Shown here: piece after piece, positions 1-8,559 of the stretch
How the letters are laid out: every line of letters starts with the position of its first letter
How positions within the stretch are numbered: the stretch's first letter is position 1
Origin: Candidatus Binatia bacterium
GTDB taxonomy: Bacteria > Desulfobacterota > Binatia > UBA9968 > JAJDTQ01
Direction of reading: 5' to 3'
Assembly: GCA_951813575.1 (NCBI GenBank)
Contig: OX638375.1
Span: 1,279,001-1,343,000, forward strand
Length of the DNA stretch: 64,000 bases
Notes under the pieces: model-generated
Told to the model about the DNA's origin: nothing
What the model saw: only the letters and a program-made list of their open reading frames with translations
Databases searched by the model: none
Translations under genes and position numbers: made by a program

Positions 1-2
1 TC

Positions 3-1205
3 TGCGGCAACCTGCCTTCCGACTGGGATGCAAACGCGCATGGACGGCACTACTGCCTCACGGCTCGGGGGACTTTTCTTTTTCCGGACGCGGGTGGCGG
101 CCCCGGCTACCTGTACAGCGGCACGTCCTACGCGGCGCCCTACGTCTCAGGAGTGCTGGCCCGTATGATGGCCCAGGCCCGCGGACAGGTGAGCAACACC
201 GAGCTCGTCAAGCGGATGATGAACACCGCCGACAACACCGGAACCTTCAGCGACTCGTTCTTCTACGGCGCCGGCGTGATCGACCCGACTGCCGCCCTGA
301 CCGCCGTGGGTACCCTGACCACCGGCCTGCAAGGGAACCGCGCCTTGCTCCAGTCCACCTTCCTGCGCATGCCCGCCGCCTACGGGGACGCGGCCCGGCG
401 TGTCCAGGAGATGGAGGTGGCATCCTTCGACGCGTGGAACTTTCCCTTCTGGACCCAAGCCGGCGAGCTGATGCGGAACGGTCGGTACCGGACGGATCCC
501 ATCCCTTCCTTCACCGCTCGGGAGGACGCCGACACCTGCTTCATGGCCCACGGCTACACGCCCGGAGCGTCCTGCATCCCGTCGGCCGAATCGAGCCTTG
601 TGACCATGTTGATGACCACGAAGGGCATCGGCGCGGGTCTGCGGCTGTCGGACGGTATCGCCGTGGCGGGGTTCACCCGCAGGGCCGGACGGCTCGACGG
701 CCGGGCCGGCGGGGCCTTCTCGTTCCGTGGCGGCTCTTCCCTGGCGGCCATCCACTTCAACCGTGACGACGCGTGGAGACTGGGCGGGGGTTGGAACCTG
801 GGCGGCCGGATCACCCTGGCCCTGGACACGCCGCAAGGCATCGGGCGCGCCCAAGGCTCGATGTTCCGGGCCGGCGCCGCGGTGCTGTCATCATGGAGCG
901 TCAGACTCGCGCGGCAGGGAGAAACGGGGACCACCCGGTTGGCCGTGTCGCAGCCGCCCCGGGCGGAGTCGGGCACCGCACGGCTCACGGTCCCGGTGGG
1001 AAGGCGCCTCGACGGCAGCCACATCCACGAGACCCGGACGTTCTCGTTGACGCCGTCGCGCCGGACCCTGACCACGAGCCTCGAGCACCAGCGGCCGCTG
1101 GCCGGGGGCGAGGCGGTGCTGTCGCTGCAGCACACGGCCAATCCCGGGCACGCTCCGAACCCGGCCGTCTACGGTGCGGGAGTCGCCTGGCGGCTGACTT
1201 TCTGA
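3..1205 (+). CDS. Subtilisin-like serine protease autotransporter, C-terminal part (5' end outside window)
   Basis: The reading frame is open from the window edge, so the N-terminus and the Asp and His of the catalytic triad lie upstream. The S8 family serine motif GTSYAAPYVSG is visible, with the nucleophile Ser codon at 126-128. After about 100 residues of protease tail comes a region rich in Gly, Arg and alternating hydrophobic residues, ending in a terminal Phe (final residues AWRLTF). That is typical of an outer-membrane beta-barrel autotransporter domain. The likely role is a secreted or surface-anchored protease. Subtilase homology is certain. The barrel is inferred from composition and the terminal aromatic residue, and at roughly 250 residues it is a short one. 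Confidence 0.8.
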   Translation, partial: CGNLPSDWDANAHGRHYCLTARGTFLFPDAGGGPGYLYSGTSYAAPYVSGVLARMMAQARGQVSNTELVKRMMNTADNTGTFSDSFFYGAGVIDPTAALTAVGTLTTGLQGNRALLQSTFLRMPAAYGDAARRVQEMEVASFDAWNFPFWTQAGELMRNGRYRTDPIPSFTAREDADTCFMAHGYTPGASCIPSAESSLVTMLMTTKGIGAGLRLSDGIAVAGFTRRAGRLDGRAGGAFSFRGGSSLAAIHFNRDDAWRLGGGWNLGGRITLALDTPQGIGRAQGSMFRAGAAVLSSWSVRLARQGETGTTRLAVSQPPRAESGTARLTVPVGRRLDGSHIHETRTFSLTPSRRTLTTSLEHQRPLAGGEAVLSLQHTANPGHAPNPAVYGAGVAWRLTF

Positions 1206-1242
1206 CGGGCGTCTGCAGCCTGCGGGCGGACTCCTGTCCGGT

Positions 1243-2886
1243 TCAGGCCTGGTACTTGACCTCGCCCCCCACCACCGTCATCTCCACCTTGAGGTCCTTG
1301 ATACGTTCCGGCGCCACTTCGAAGGGGTCCTCCGCCAGCACCGCCAGGTCCGCCAGCTTGCCCACCTCCAGGGTTCCCTTGAGATCCTCCTCGAAGCCGG
1401 CGAAAGAGGCATGGGTGGTGTGGAGGTCAAAGGCCTGCTGGACGCTCAGGGCCTCCTCGGGCACCAGGGTCTCGCCCCAGAGCATGCGGCGCGAGACGTA
1501 GGCGCCGATGTCGCGCAGCGGATCCACCGGCCAGTACCCCGGCGCATCGGAGCCGCCGGCCATCTTCACCCCCGCCTCCAGCAGCGTCTTGAGCGGGAAC
1601 GCCCGCTCCAGGCGCCTGGCGCCGATGGCGGCGCGGATGGAATCGCCGACGAAGTAACCCAGGGAGATGTTGGGGATGGCCACGATGCCCATGCGCACCA
1701 GGCGCTCGATGCGCTCGGGCGACATCAGCCAGTTGCCCATGTGCTCGATGCGGTGGCGGTGGTCTTGGCGCGGCAATTCGGTCAGCGCCTTCTCGTACGC
1801 CTCCAGCGACATGTCGAAGGCGCGGTCGCCGATGGCGTGCACGCAGCAGCGGAGGCCCGCCCGGTGGCAGCGCAGCACGGTCTCGTCCAGCTCGTCCTGC
1901 TGGATGCGGATGAGTCCGCTGTAATCGGGCGTGTCGACGTACGGTTCGTAGAAGAGCGCGTTGCGGCCGGTGATGCCGCCGTCAATGCTCATCTTCGCGC
2001 CGCCCACCCGCAGCCACTCGTCGCCGAAGCCGGTCTGGAGGCCGGTCTCCAGCACGCTGTCCGTGCTCATCTCGGACTCGATGACGCGCAGCAGGAGGCT
2101 CGATCGCATGTGCAGGCCGCCCTCGGCCCTGAGCTCCTGGTAGGCGCGCACCGCCGAGGGGTCCTTGACGATATCGTGGATGGTGGTCACTCCCCGTTCC
2201 AGAGCCTGTTGCACGGCGAAGGCGATGCCCAGCTTGCGCGCCGTGGCGTCGAAGTCCGGGATCACGCCCGTCACGATGTGCTGGGCGCGCTCGTGCAGGA
2301 TGCCGGTGGGCTCTCCGGTGTTGGAGTCCCGCTGGATGGCGCCGCCGGCCGGATCCGGCGTTTCCCGGTCGATGCCGGCGAGCGTCAGGCCCCTGGAATT
2401 GGCCACGGTGACGTGGGCGCCGAAGGAGACGGACGTCGGGTGCTCGGGGACGGCGGAATCGAGGTCGACGCGGTCCGGGAAGCGCTTGTCCTTCATGCGG
2501 AAGTCCTGCATCGGGCTTCCCTGCGCCACCACCCAATCGCCCGCGGGAGTCACCGCGGCCCTCTTTGACAAGCGCGTGAGCACCACGTCGATGTTGGTGA
2601 CGGGGCCGTAGAAGTCGCGGACGTCCACCAGCTCCCGGTCCGCCAGCCCCTTGTCCGCCAGATGGACGTGGGCGTCGGTCAGTCCCGGGATGACGGTGAG
2701 GCCCCTGAGGTCCACTTCCCGGGTGTCGGCGCCGCAGAGCCGCCGCACGTCGTCCGAGGCGCCGACGGCGACGATCCGGCCTCCGGAGCAGGCGACGGCC
2801 TGAGCGATCCGGCCTCCGGGCGCGAACGTGCGGACCTTTCCGTTGAAGAATACCGTGTCGGGATAGGGCAAGTGACTTCCTGCCAT
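1243..2886 (-). CDS. YtcJ-like metal-dependent amidohydrolase
   Basis: A 547-residue amidohydrolase-3 family protein. The N-terminal small beta domain (FFNGKVRTF) leads into the metal site DAHVHLADKG near residue 70. Further family motifs are GAKMSIDGGITGR, VHAIGDRAFD, RIEHMGN and GGSDAPG, and the C-terminal strand is VEMTVVGGEVKYQA. The start ATG has GGAGG 8-9 bases upstream. No signal peptide is visible, so it is probably cytosolic. It is transcribed divergently from a family-5 binding protein, which suggests hydrolysis of an imported amide or N-acyl compound. The substrate cannot be read from sequence. The last 25 or so codons of a second copy survive at 4712-4797. Confidence 0.85.
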   Translation of the reverse strand: MAGSHLPYPDTVFFNGKVRTFAPGGRIAQAVACSGGRIVAVGASDDVRRLCGADTREVDLRGLTVIPGLTDAHVHLADKGLADRELVDVRDFYGPVTNIDVVLTRLSKRAAVTPAGDWVVAQGSPMQDFRMKDKRFPDRVDLDSAVPEHPTSVSFGAHVTVANSRGLTLAGIDRETPDPAGGAIQRDSNTGEPTGILHERAQHIVTGVIPDFDATARKLGIAFAVQQALERGVTTIHDIVKDPSAVRAYQELRAEGGLHMRSSLLLRVIESEMSTDSVLETGLQTGFGDEWLRVGGAKMSIDGGITGRNALFYEPYVDTPDYSGLIRIQQDELDETVLRCHRAGLRCCVHAIGDRAFDMSLEAYEKALTELPRQDHRHRIEHMGNWLMSPERIERLVRMGIVAIPNISLGYFVGDSIRAAIGARRLERAFPLKTLLEAGVKMAGGSDAPGYWPVDPLRDIGAYVSRRMLWGETLVPEEALSVQQAFDLHTTHASFAGFEEDLKGTLEVGKLADLAVLAEDPFEVAPERIKDLKVEMTVVGGEVKYQA

Positions 2887-2986
2887 TGAGAACCTCCAGG
2901 GTAGATACCGGGATGCCGGTTGTCCGCGACGCAGGTCCTATGAATATAGCCGCACCGGTGCAACGTCAATCCGGAGGCCTTCAGGG

Positions 2987-3016
2987 TTGACTTCCGGCAC
3001 GGCAATTTCATATGTA
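2987..3016 (+). promoter_or_regulatory. Candidate sigma70-type promoter for binding protein 1
   Basis: TTGACT, 18 bases, then TATGTA. The same two boxes with the same spacing occur upstream of the duplicated gene (4873-4902), while the spacer between them has diverged, which supports function. The -10 box matches consensus only moderately. Confidence 0.45.
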
Positions 3017-3026
3017 TCGCGGGACA

Positions 3027-3044
3027 CGGACCCCAAGGGGTCCG
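3027..3044 (+). promoter_or_regulatory. 5'-UTR hairpin upstream of binding protein 1
   Basis: The sequence CGGACCCC-AA-GGGGTCCG forms a near-perfect hairpin about 10 bases before the ribosome binding site. The duplicated gene keeps a hairpin at the same place with a changed stem and loop, so the structure seems to be maintained. Confidence 0.4.
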
Positions 3045-3067
3045 CATTCCGAAAGGGGGACGGCTCA

Positions 3068-4606
3068 ATGAGAATCGAAACAGGTTTTCGCGGAAGTTTG
3101 TGGAAGCAGGCCGGAGCAATGGCCGCGGGTGCGGCGCTCCTGCTCGGCGTGCTCGTCTCCGGCGCGGCCTGGGCCGCCTCCAAGGACCAGGTGGTGGTCT
3201 ACCACGCCGGCAGCATCGACTCCCTACACCCCTACAACCACAGCCTGGGCCCGGCCTACTCCATCTGGGAGCATATCATGGAGCCGCTGGTGCAGGTGGA
3301 CGAGGCGCGTGGGGCATACGTGCCCAAGCTGGCCGAGTCCTGGGAGTTGAACGGCAAGGAGTGGACGTTCAAGCTGCGCAAGGGCATCAAGTTCCACGAC
3401 GGCTCACCGCTGACGGCCCACGACGTGGAGTTTTCGTTCAACCGCATCAAGACGGACAAGAACAGCCTGCAGCGGCGGCAACTGAGAGAGCTGGTGGAGA
3501 TGCGGGTCGTGGACGACCACACCATCGTCCTGGTGACGGACACGCGCAACGTCGTGTTTCTCGACAAGCTCAAGACACGCTTCGTCATGAGCAAGGCTGC
3601 CGCGAAGAAGTACGGCAAGGACGTGGACAAGCACCCCATCGGCACCGGACCCTACAAGTTCAAGAGCTTCAAGCGCGACGGCGACCTGGTCCTGGAGCGC
3701 AACGACGCCTACTGGGGCTCCCCGAAGCCGCAGATCAAGACCCTGGTGTGGCGGAAGGTCACCGAGGAGGCCGCCCGGGTCGCGGCTCTGGAGGCCGGAC
3801 AGGCCGACGTGGTCAACGCGGTGCCGGCCCACGACGTGGAGCGCCTGAGGAAGAACCCCAGGATCAACATCAAGACGGTGCCCGGGGGGCGCATCTACTT
3901 CCTGGCCCTCAACCCGGGGTTCAAGCCCTGGGACAACAAGCTCGTGCGGCAGGCGGCCAACTATTCGGTGGACGCCTACCCCATCGTGAAGAACATCTTC
4001 GACGGCCTCGGTTTCGTGGTGGAGGGCGCCGCCGGGAAGCAACACATCGGCTTCGACCCCAACGCCAAGCGTTATCCCTACGACCCCAAGAAGTCCCGTG
4101 AACTTCTGGCCAAGGCAGGATACCCGGACGGCGTCAACGTAAAGATGTACTACTCCGCGGGACGGTATCCCAAGGACACCGAGGTGGTGCAAGCCGTCGC
4201 GGCCCAGATGAAGAAGGGCGGTTTCAACGTCGAGCTGATCACCCAGGAATGGGTGGTGTTCTGGGGCAAGTCCGGGGTCAACGGCGGCAAGCTGCCCTTC
4301 TACCACGTCAGCCGGGGCAGCGTCGTCGACGCGCACACGCACCTCGAGCAGTACTTCAAGACCGGCGCGAGCGCTCGTGTCGACTACAGCAATCCCGAGT
4401 TCGACAGGATCATGGCGCTGGAACAGGCGGAGACCGATCCCGAGAAGCGTCTCAAGCTGCTGCACCAGTTGGGCCGGATCGTGAAGGAGGACTCGCCGTG
4501 GGTGCCGTTGTGGGTTCTGGCGGACATCTACGGCGCCGCCAGCAACATCGAGTGGAAACCTCGTTCCGACGAGAGAATCCGTGCCTGGGAGATGAGGATC
4601 AAGTAG
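3068..4606 (+). CDS. ABC transporter substrate-binding protein, family 5 (copy 1)
   Basis: A 512-residue periplasmic binding protein of the peptide/nickel/oligopeptide type (SBP_bac_5). The chosen ATG follows AAAGGGGGA. An upstream TTG would add 27 residues that run through the promoter and UTR, so it is rejected. Residues 1-35 are a Sec signal peptide ending AAWAAS. Family landmarks include KGIKFHDGSPLTAHDVEFS, the GTGPYKF strand and the PYDPKKSRELLAKAGYPDG segment. No permease or ATPase gene lies nearby, so it is an orphan receptor. It is nearly identical along its length to the protein at 4954-6492 and clearly related to the one at 8560-10101. Ligand unknown; the flanking amidohydrolases suggest peptides or amides. 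Confidence 0.9.
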   Translation: MRIETGFRGSLWKQAGAMAAGAALLLGVLVSGAAWAASKDQVVVYHAGSIDSLHPYNHSLGPAYSIWEHIMEPLVQVDEARGAYVPKLAESWELNGKEWTFKLRKGIKFHDGSPLTAHDVEFSFNRIKTDKNSLQRRQLRELVEMRVVDDHTIVLVTDTRNVVFLDKLKTRFVMSKAAAKKYGKDVDKHPIGTGPYKFKSFKRDGDLVLERNDAYWGSPKPQIKTLVWRKVTEEAARVAALEAGQADVVNAVPAHDVERLRKNPRINIKTVPGGRIYFLALNPGFKPWDNKLVRQAANYSVDAYPIVKNIFDGLGFVVEGAAGKQHIGFDPNAKRYPYDPKKSRELLAKAGYPDGVNVKMYYSAGRYPKDTEVVQAVAAQMKKGGFNVELITQEWVVFWGKSGVNGGKLPFYHVSRGSVVDAHTHLEQYFKTGASARVDYSNPEFDRIMALEQAETDPEKRLKLLHQLGRIVKEDSPWVPLWVLADIYGAASNIEWKPRSDERIRAWEMRIK

Positions 4607-4625
4607 CACCCATCTCCCTTGCGTT

Positions 4626-4666
4626 GGCGCCCATGCAGATGCCCCGAGGGCATCCACATGGGCGCC
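4626..4666 (+). terminator. Strong stem-loop after binding protein 1
   Basis: A 10-bp outer stem (GGCGCCCATG / CATGGGCGCC) and a 7-bp inner stem (GATGCCC / GGGCATC) are separated by symmetric CA/CA positions and capped by CGA. It begins 20 bases after the stop codon. No T-run follows, so termination is likely but not certain. The homologous sequence after copy 2 (6493-6545) has lost the palindrome. Confidence 0.5.
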
Positions 4667-4711
4667 ATGGGCGGCCTCGACCCATGCCTGCCCGACGAGC
4701 GGCCGGCACCG

Positions 4712-4797
4712 TTACGCCTGGAACTTGATCTCGCCACCCACCACCGTCATCTCCACCTTGATGTCCTTGATGCGCTCCCCCGGCACCTTGAAGTTCG
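4712..4797 (-). pseudogene. C-terminal remnant of a duplicated YtcJ-like amidohydrolase
   Basis: Read on the minus strand, this encodes ERIKDIKVEMTVVGGEIKFQA and a stop, almost the same as the C-terminus of the amidohydrolase at 1243-2886. Just beyond it (from about 4797) the sequence jumps to the 5' flank of the binding-protein gene, matching the region upstream of 2940. About 520 codons have therefore been deleted. It marks an amidohydrolase plus binding-protein unit that was tandemly duplicated and then lost the extra amidohydrolase. Confidence 0.85.
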
Positions 4798-4872
4798 GGA
4801 CGCCGGCTTCCGCGGCGCAGGTCCTATGAATAGAGCGGTGACCACGCAACGTCGATCGAGAGCCCTACAGGG

Positions 4873-4902
4873 TTGACTTGGGACACCACAATTTCATATG
4901 TA
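4873..4902 (+). promoter_or_regulatory. Candidate promoter for binding protein 2
   Basis: TTGACT, 18 bases, TATGTA: the same boxes and spacing as at 2987-3016, with substitutions only in the spacer. Confidence 0.45.
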
Positions 4903-4912
4903 TCGCCGGATA

Positions 4913-4929
4913 CGGACCGAACGGGTCCG
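4913..4929 (+). promoter_or_regulatory. 5'-UTR hairpin upstream of binding protein 2
   Basis: CGGACC-GAACG-GGTCCG, a 6-bp stem. Compared with copy 1 the inner stem and loop differ but base pairing is preserved. Confidence 0.4.
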
Positions 4930-4953
4930 CATTCCGAAAGGGGGGACGGCTCA

Positions 4954-6492
4954 ATGAGAATCGAAACAGGTTTTCGCGGAAGTTTGTGGAAGCGGACAGG
5001 GGCACTGGTGACGGGTGCCGCGCTCCTTCTCGGTTTGCTCGCCTGCGGCTCCGCATGGGCCGCCTCCAAGGACAAGGTGGTGGTCTACCACGCGGGCGGC
5101 ATTGATTCGCTCCACCCCTACAACCATAGCCTGAGCCCGGCCTACGGCATCTGGGAGCACATCATGGAGCCGCTGGTGCAGGTGGACCAGAAGGCCAACC
5201 AGTACGTTCCGAAGCTGGCCGAGTCCTGGGAGTTCAAGGGCAAGGAGTGGGTCTTCAAGCTCAAGAAGGGCATCAAGTTCCACGACGGCTCGCCCTTGAC
5301 CGCGCACGACGTGGAGTTTTCCTTCAACCGCATCAAGACGGACAAGAAGAGCCTGCAGCGGCGACAACTGAGAGAGTTGACGGAGATGCGCGTCGTCGAC
5401 GACCACACCATCGTCCTGGTGACCAAGACGCCCAATGTCGTGTTCCTCGACAAGCTTCAGAGCCGCTTCGTCATGAGCAAGGCGGCCGCGGAGAAGGCTG
5501 GCAAGGACGTGGACAAGCACCCCATCGGCACCGGACCGTACAAGTTCAAGAGCTTCAAGCGCGATGGCGACCTGGTGCTGGAGCGTAACGACGACTACTG
5601 GGGCTCCCCGAAGCCGCAGGTCAAGACCATGGTGTGGCGCAAGGTGACCGAGGAGGCGGCTCGGGTCGCGGCCCTGGAGTCCGGGCAGGTGGACGTCATC
5701 AACGCCGTGCCGCCCCACGAGGTGGAACGGCTGAAGAAGAACCCCAGGATCACGATCAAGTCCGTTCCCGGATCGCGCATCTACTTCCTGGCCATCAACC
5801 CGGGGTTCAAGCCCTGGGACAACAAGCTGGTGCGGCAGGCGGCCAACTACTCGGTGGACGCCAACTCCATCGTCAAGAACATCTTTGACAACCTCGGTTT
5901 CGTGGTGGAGGGTGCCGGCGCGAAAACCTATATCGGCCACGACCCGAACGCCAAGCGCTATCCCTACGACCCGAAGAAGTCCCGCGAGCTGCTCGCCAAG
6001 GCGGGCTACCCGGACGGCGTCTCGGTGAAGCTCTACTACTCGCAGGGCCGCTACCCCAAGGACAGCGAAGTGCTCCAGGCCATCGCCGCCCAGATGAAGA
6101 AGGGCGGATTCAACGTCGAGCTCATCTCCCAGGAGTGGGTGGTGTTCTGGGGCAGGTCCGGGGTCAACGGGGGCAAGATGCCCTTCTACTACATCGGCCG
6201 GGGCAGCGTCATCGACGTCCACACGCATGTCGAACAATACTTCAAGACCGGCGCAAGCCCGCGAATCGATTACAGCAACCCCGAGCTGGACAAGCTCATT
6301 GAAGCGGAGATGGCGGAAGCCGATCCCGGGAAACGCGCCAAGATCCTGCACCAGATCGGCCGTATCCTGAAAGAGGACTCCCCGTGGGTGCCGCTGTGGA
6401 ACCTGGCGGACATCTACGGGTTCGCCGGCAACATCGAGTGGGACCCTCGTTCCGACGAGAGGATCCGTACCTGGGAGATGACGGTCAAGTAG
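4954..6492 (+). CDS. ABC transporter substrate-binding protein, family 5 (copy 2)
   Basis: A 512-residue paralogue of the protein at 3068-4606, alignable without gaps by eye. Its first 17 residues (MRIETGFRGSLWK...) are nearly unchanged, and so are promoter, UTR hairpin and ribosome binding site (AAAGGGGGG). A Sec signal peptide ends SAWAAS near residue 35. Differences are scattered (for example SRIYFLAINPG against GRIYFLALNPG), so the copies have diverged while staying intact. It begins a plus-strand run with the alcohol dehydrogenase, alpha/beta hydrolase and third binding protein, probably co-transcribed. Periplasmic capture of a small peptide or amide ligand is inferred from family membership only. 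Confidence 0.9.
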   Translation: MRIETGFRGSLWKRTGALVTGAALLLGLLACGSAWAASKDKVVVYHAGGIDSLHPYNHSLSPAYGIWEHIMEPLVQVDQKANQYVPKLAESWEFKGKEWVFKLKKGIKFHDGSPLTAHDVEFSFNRIKTDKKSLQRRQLRELTEMRVVDDHTIVLVTKTPNVVFLDKLQSRFVMSKAAAEKAGKDVDKHPIGTGPYKFKSFKRDGDLVLERNDDYWGSPKPQVKTMVWRKVTEEAARVAALESGQVDVINAVPPHEVERLKKNPRITIKSVPGSRIYFLAINPGFKPWDNKLVRQAANYSVDANSIVKNIFDNLGFVVEGAGAKTYIGHDPNAKRYPYDPKKSRELLAKAGYPDGVSVKLYYSQGRYPKDSEVLQAIAAQMKKGGFNVELISQEWVVFWGRSGVNGGKMPFYYIGRGSVIDVHTHVEQYFKTGASPRIDYSNPELDKLIEAEMAEADPGKRAKILHQIGRILKEDSPWVPLWNLADIYGFAGNIEWDPRSDERIRTWEMTVK

Positions 6493-6556
6493 CAGCCCAA
6501 TTTCATGCGTTGTCGCCCACGCGGGTGCCCGAAAGCCTTGTGATGGAGGTGCAGGA

Positions 6557-7645
6557 ATGAAGGCCGCCGTGCTGCTGGAGCAGAACACCCCTCTGGTGGT
6601 GGAGGACGTGGATATCGAAGGCCCCAAGGCGCAGGAGGTGCAGGTCCGCATCGGCGCCACCGGCATCTGCCACAGCGACCTGCACAACATCAAGGGCGAG
6701 TGGGACAACCAGACCCCGGTGATCCTGGGCCATGAGGGCGCCGGCGTGGTGGAGGCCGTGGGTCCGGGCGTCGACCACGTCAAGCCGGGCGACAACGTCA
6801 TCCTCTCCTTCCGCGCCAACTGCGGCCGTTGCGAGAACTGCGCGCGCGGCATCCCGGTCCTCTGCAACGGCCACAACTCCCCGCGCCAGATGATGCACGA
6901 CGGCACCGCGCGGGTGAGCCTCAAGGGACAGCCGCTGTTCATCTCGGCGCGGCTGGGCACCTGGGCCGAGCAGGTGGTGTGCCCGGCGGAACAGGCCGTT
7001 CCGGTCCCCGGCGACGTTCCGCCGGAGGTGGCCGCCCTCATCGGCTGCTGCGTCACCACCGGCGTGTGCTCCGTCACCAATGCCGCCCGGGTGGAGGCTG
7101 GCGACACCGTGGCCGTCATCGGCTGCGGCGGCGTGGGGTTGAACTGCATCCAGGGCGCCCGGCTGGTGGGCGCCAGTACCATCATCGCCATCGACATCCT
7201 CGACGGAAAGCTGGAGTACGCCCAGGAGTTCGGCGCCACCCACAAGATCAACAGCTCCCGTGAGGACGCGGCCCAACGCGTCCGCGAGATCACCGGCGGC
7301 GGCGTGGACTACGTGTTCGAGGCCATCGGCCTCGGCCCCACGGTAGAGCAGGCACTGGAGTGTGCGCGGGTAGGCGGCACCGTCGTGGTGGTGGGGATGG
7401 CTCCCATGGACCACACCGCGTCCATCAATCCCCTGCGCTTCGTAAGGGAACAGAAGACCCTTACCGGCACGGGATACGGCAACGCGCGCCAGCTCATCGA
7501 CATCCCCAGGATGGTCGAGCACTACAAGGCGGACCGGCTGGACCTGGACCGGCTGGTGTCGCACCGCTACAGGATCGAAGAGATCAACGAAGGCGTCGAG
7601 CGGTTGAAGCAGGGGGAGGCGGCCCGGGGCGTTGTGGTGTTCTGA
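6557..7645 (+). CDS. Zinc-dependent alcohol dehydrogenase (MDR family)
   Basis: A 362-residue medium-chain dehydrogenase that oxidises an alcohol or reduces an aldehyde with NAD(P). Catalytic zinc ligands are consistent with Cys38 (ICHSD) and the GHEGAG motif at 59-63. The structural zinc lobe has Cys89, Cys92, Cys95 and Cys103. The Rossmann fingerprint GCGGVGLN lies near residue 190, followed by IAIDILDGKLEYAQEFGA with an Asp after the second strand, which favours NAD over NADP. Length and motifs resemble the class III and NDMA-dependent group. It starts at an ATG after GGAGG and is followed 30 bases later by an alpha/beta hydrolase, suggesting a shared catabolic transcript. Substrate unknown. 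Confidence 0.85.
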   Translation: MKAAVLLEQNTPLVVEDVDIEGPKAQEVQVRIGATGICHSDLHNIKGEWDNQTPVILGHEGAGVVEAVGPGVDHVKPGDNVILSFRANCGRCENCARGIPVLCNGHNSPRQMMHDGTARVSLKGQPLFISARLGTWAEQVVCPAEQAVPVPGDVPPEVAALIGCCVTTGVCSVTNAARVEAGDTVAVIGCGGVGLNCIQGARLVGASTIIAIDILDGKLEYAQEFGATHKINSSREDAAQRVREITGGGVDYVFEAIGLGPTVEQALECARVGGTVVVVGMAPMDHTASINPLRFVREQKTLTGTGYGNARQLIDIPRMVEHYKADRLDLDRLVSHRYRIEEINEGVERLKQGEAARGVVVF

Positions 7646-7675
7646 GACCCGCGCCGTGCCCGTCGCGAGTGAGCC

Positions 7676-8521
7676 ATGCCCATCGCCAACGTCAGCGGCC
7701 TGAACTTCCACTACGAACTGCACGGCAACGGGGAGCCGCTGGTGCTGGTGAGCGGCACCGGCATGTCCGGGGACCACTGGAAGATCTTCCAGGTGCCCGG
7801 ACTGGAGCAGCACTACAGGGTGCTGACCTGGGACCACCGGGGCACGGGACGGAGCGACAAGCCCGACATCCACTACTCCACCCGGATGTTCGCCGACGAC
7901 TGCGTCAATCTGATGGAGGCGCTGGGCATCGGCCGGGCCCACTTCATGGGCCACTCCATGGGCGGACGCGTGTGCCAGTGGATCGCCATCGACCATCCCG
8001 AGGTGGTCCACAGCGTCATCCTTTCGGGCTCCGGACCCGGCACTTCCTACGACGGCCAGTACTATGAGCGCGGCGTCCCCTACCCCACCGCCGTGGAGAT
8101 GGCCGAGAAGGGCCACAAGCAATACATGGAAGACCATTTTGGCGGCAGCTTCATGTTTCCGCCCGAGTTCGTGCGGGACCACCCGGACAAGGTGCAGCAG
8201 TTCCGGGAGGTCAACATGACCTACCTCACGCCCTTGAAGCCTTATCTCCGCCACGTGGTGGCCCGGCAGGAACACGAGACCCGCCACCTGCTGGACCGCA
8301 TCCAGTGCCCGACCCTGGTCATCTGCGGCGCCGGCGATACCGTGGACGCGGCCACCGGCAGCCACGTGGAGTCATCCAAGGTGCTGGCGGAGGGCATCGC
8401 CGGCGCCGAGCTCAAGCTCGTGGAAGGCGGCAACCACGGCTACCTGCGTCAGATGCCGGACGTCGCCAACGCCCACTTCCTGGAGTTCCTCAAGCGCCAT
8501 CCCATGAACAGGGAAGAATAG
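7676..8521 (+). CDS. Alpha/beta hydrolase (RutD/MhpC-like)
   Basis: A 281-residue single-domain alpha/beta hydrolase. The oxyanion region is VSGTGMSGDHW (25-35), the nucleophile elbow is GHSMGG with Ser94, an acidic residue lies in CGAGDTVDA near 225, and the catalytic His is in GGNHGYLRQ near 260. No signal peptide is visible. It sits between the alcohol dehydrogenase and a Tat-exported binding protein in one strand run with short gaps. The family covers C-C hydrolases, aminoacrylate hydrolases, esterases and haloperoxidases; sequence alone does not decide between them. Confidence 0.8.
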   Translation: MPIANVSGLNFHYELHGNGEPLVLVSGTGMSGDHWKIFQVPGLEQHYRVLTWDHRGTGRSDKPDIHYSTRMFADDCVNLMEALGIGRAHFMGHSMGGRVCQWIAIDHPEVVHSVILSGSGPGTSYDGQYYERGVPYPTAVEMAEKGHKQYMEDHFGGSFMFPPEFVRDHPDKVQQFREVNMTYLTPLKPYLRHVVARQEHETRHLLDRIQCPTLVICGAGDTVDAATGSHVESSKVLAEGIAGAELKLVEGGNHGYLRQMPDVANAHFLEFLKRHPMNREE

Positions 8522-8559
8522 CCGAAGAACCAAGGACCTGAACGGAAAGGAGTTGCGAT

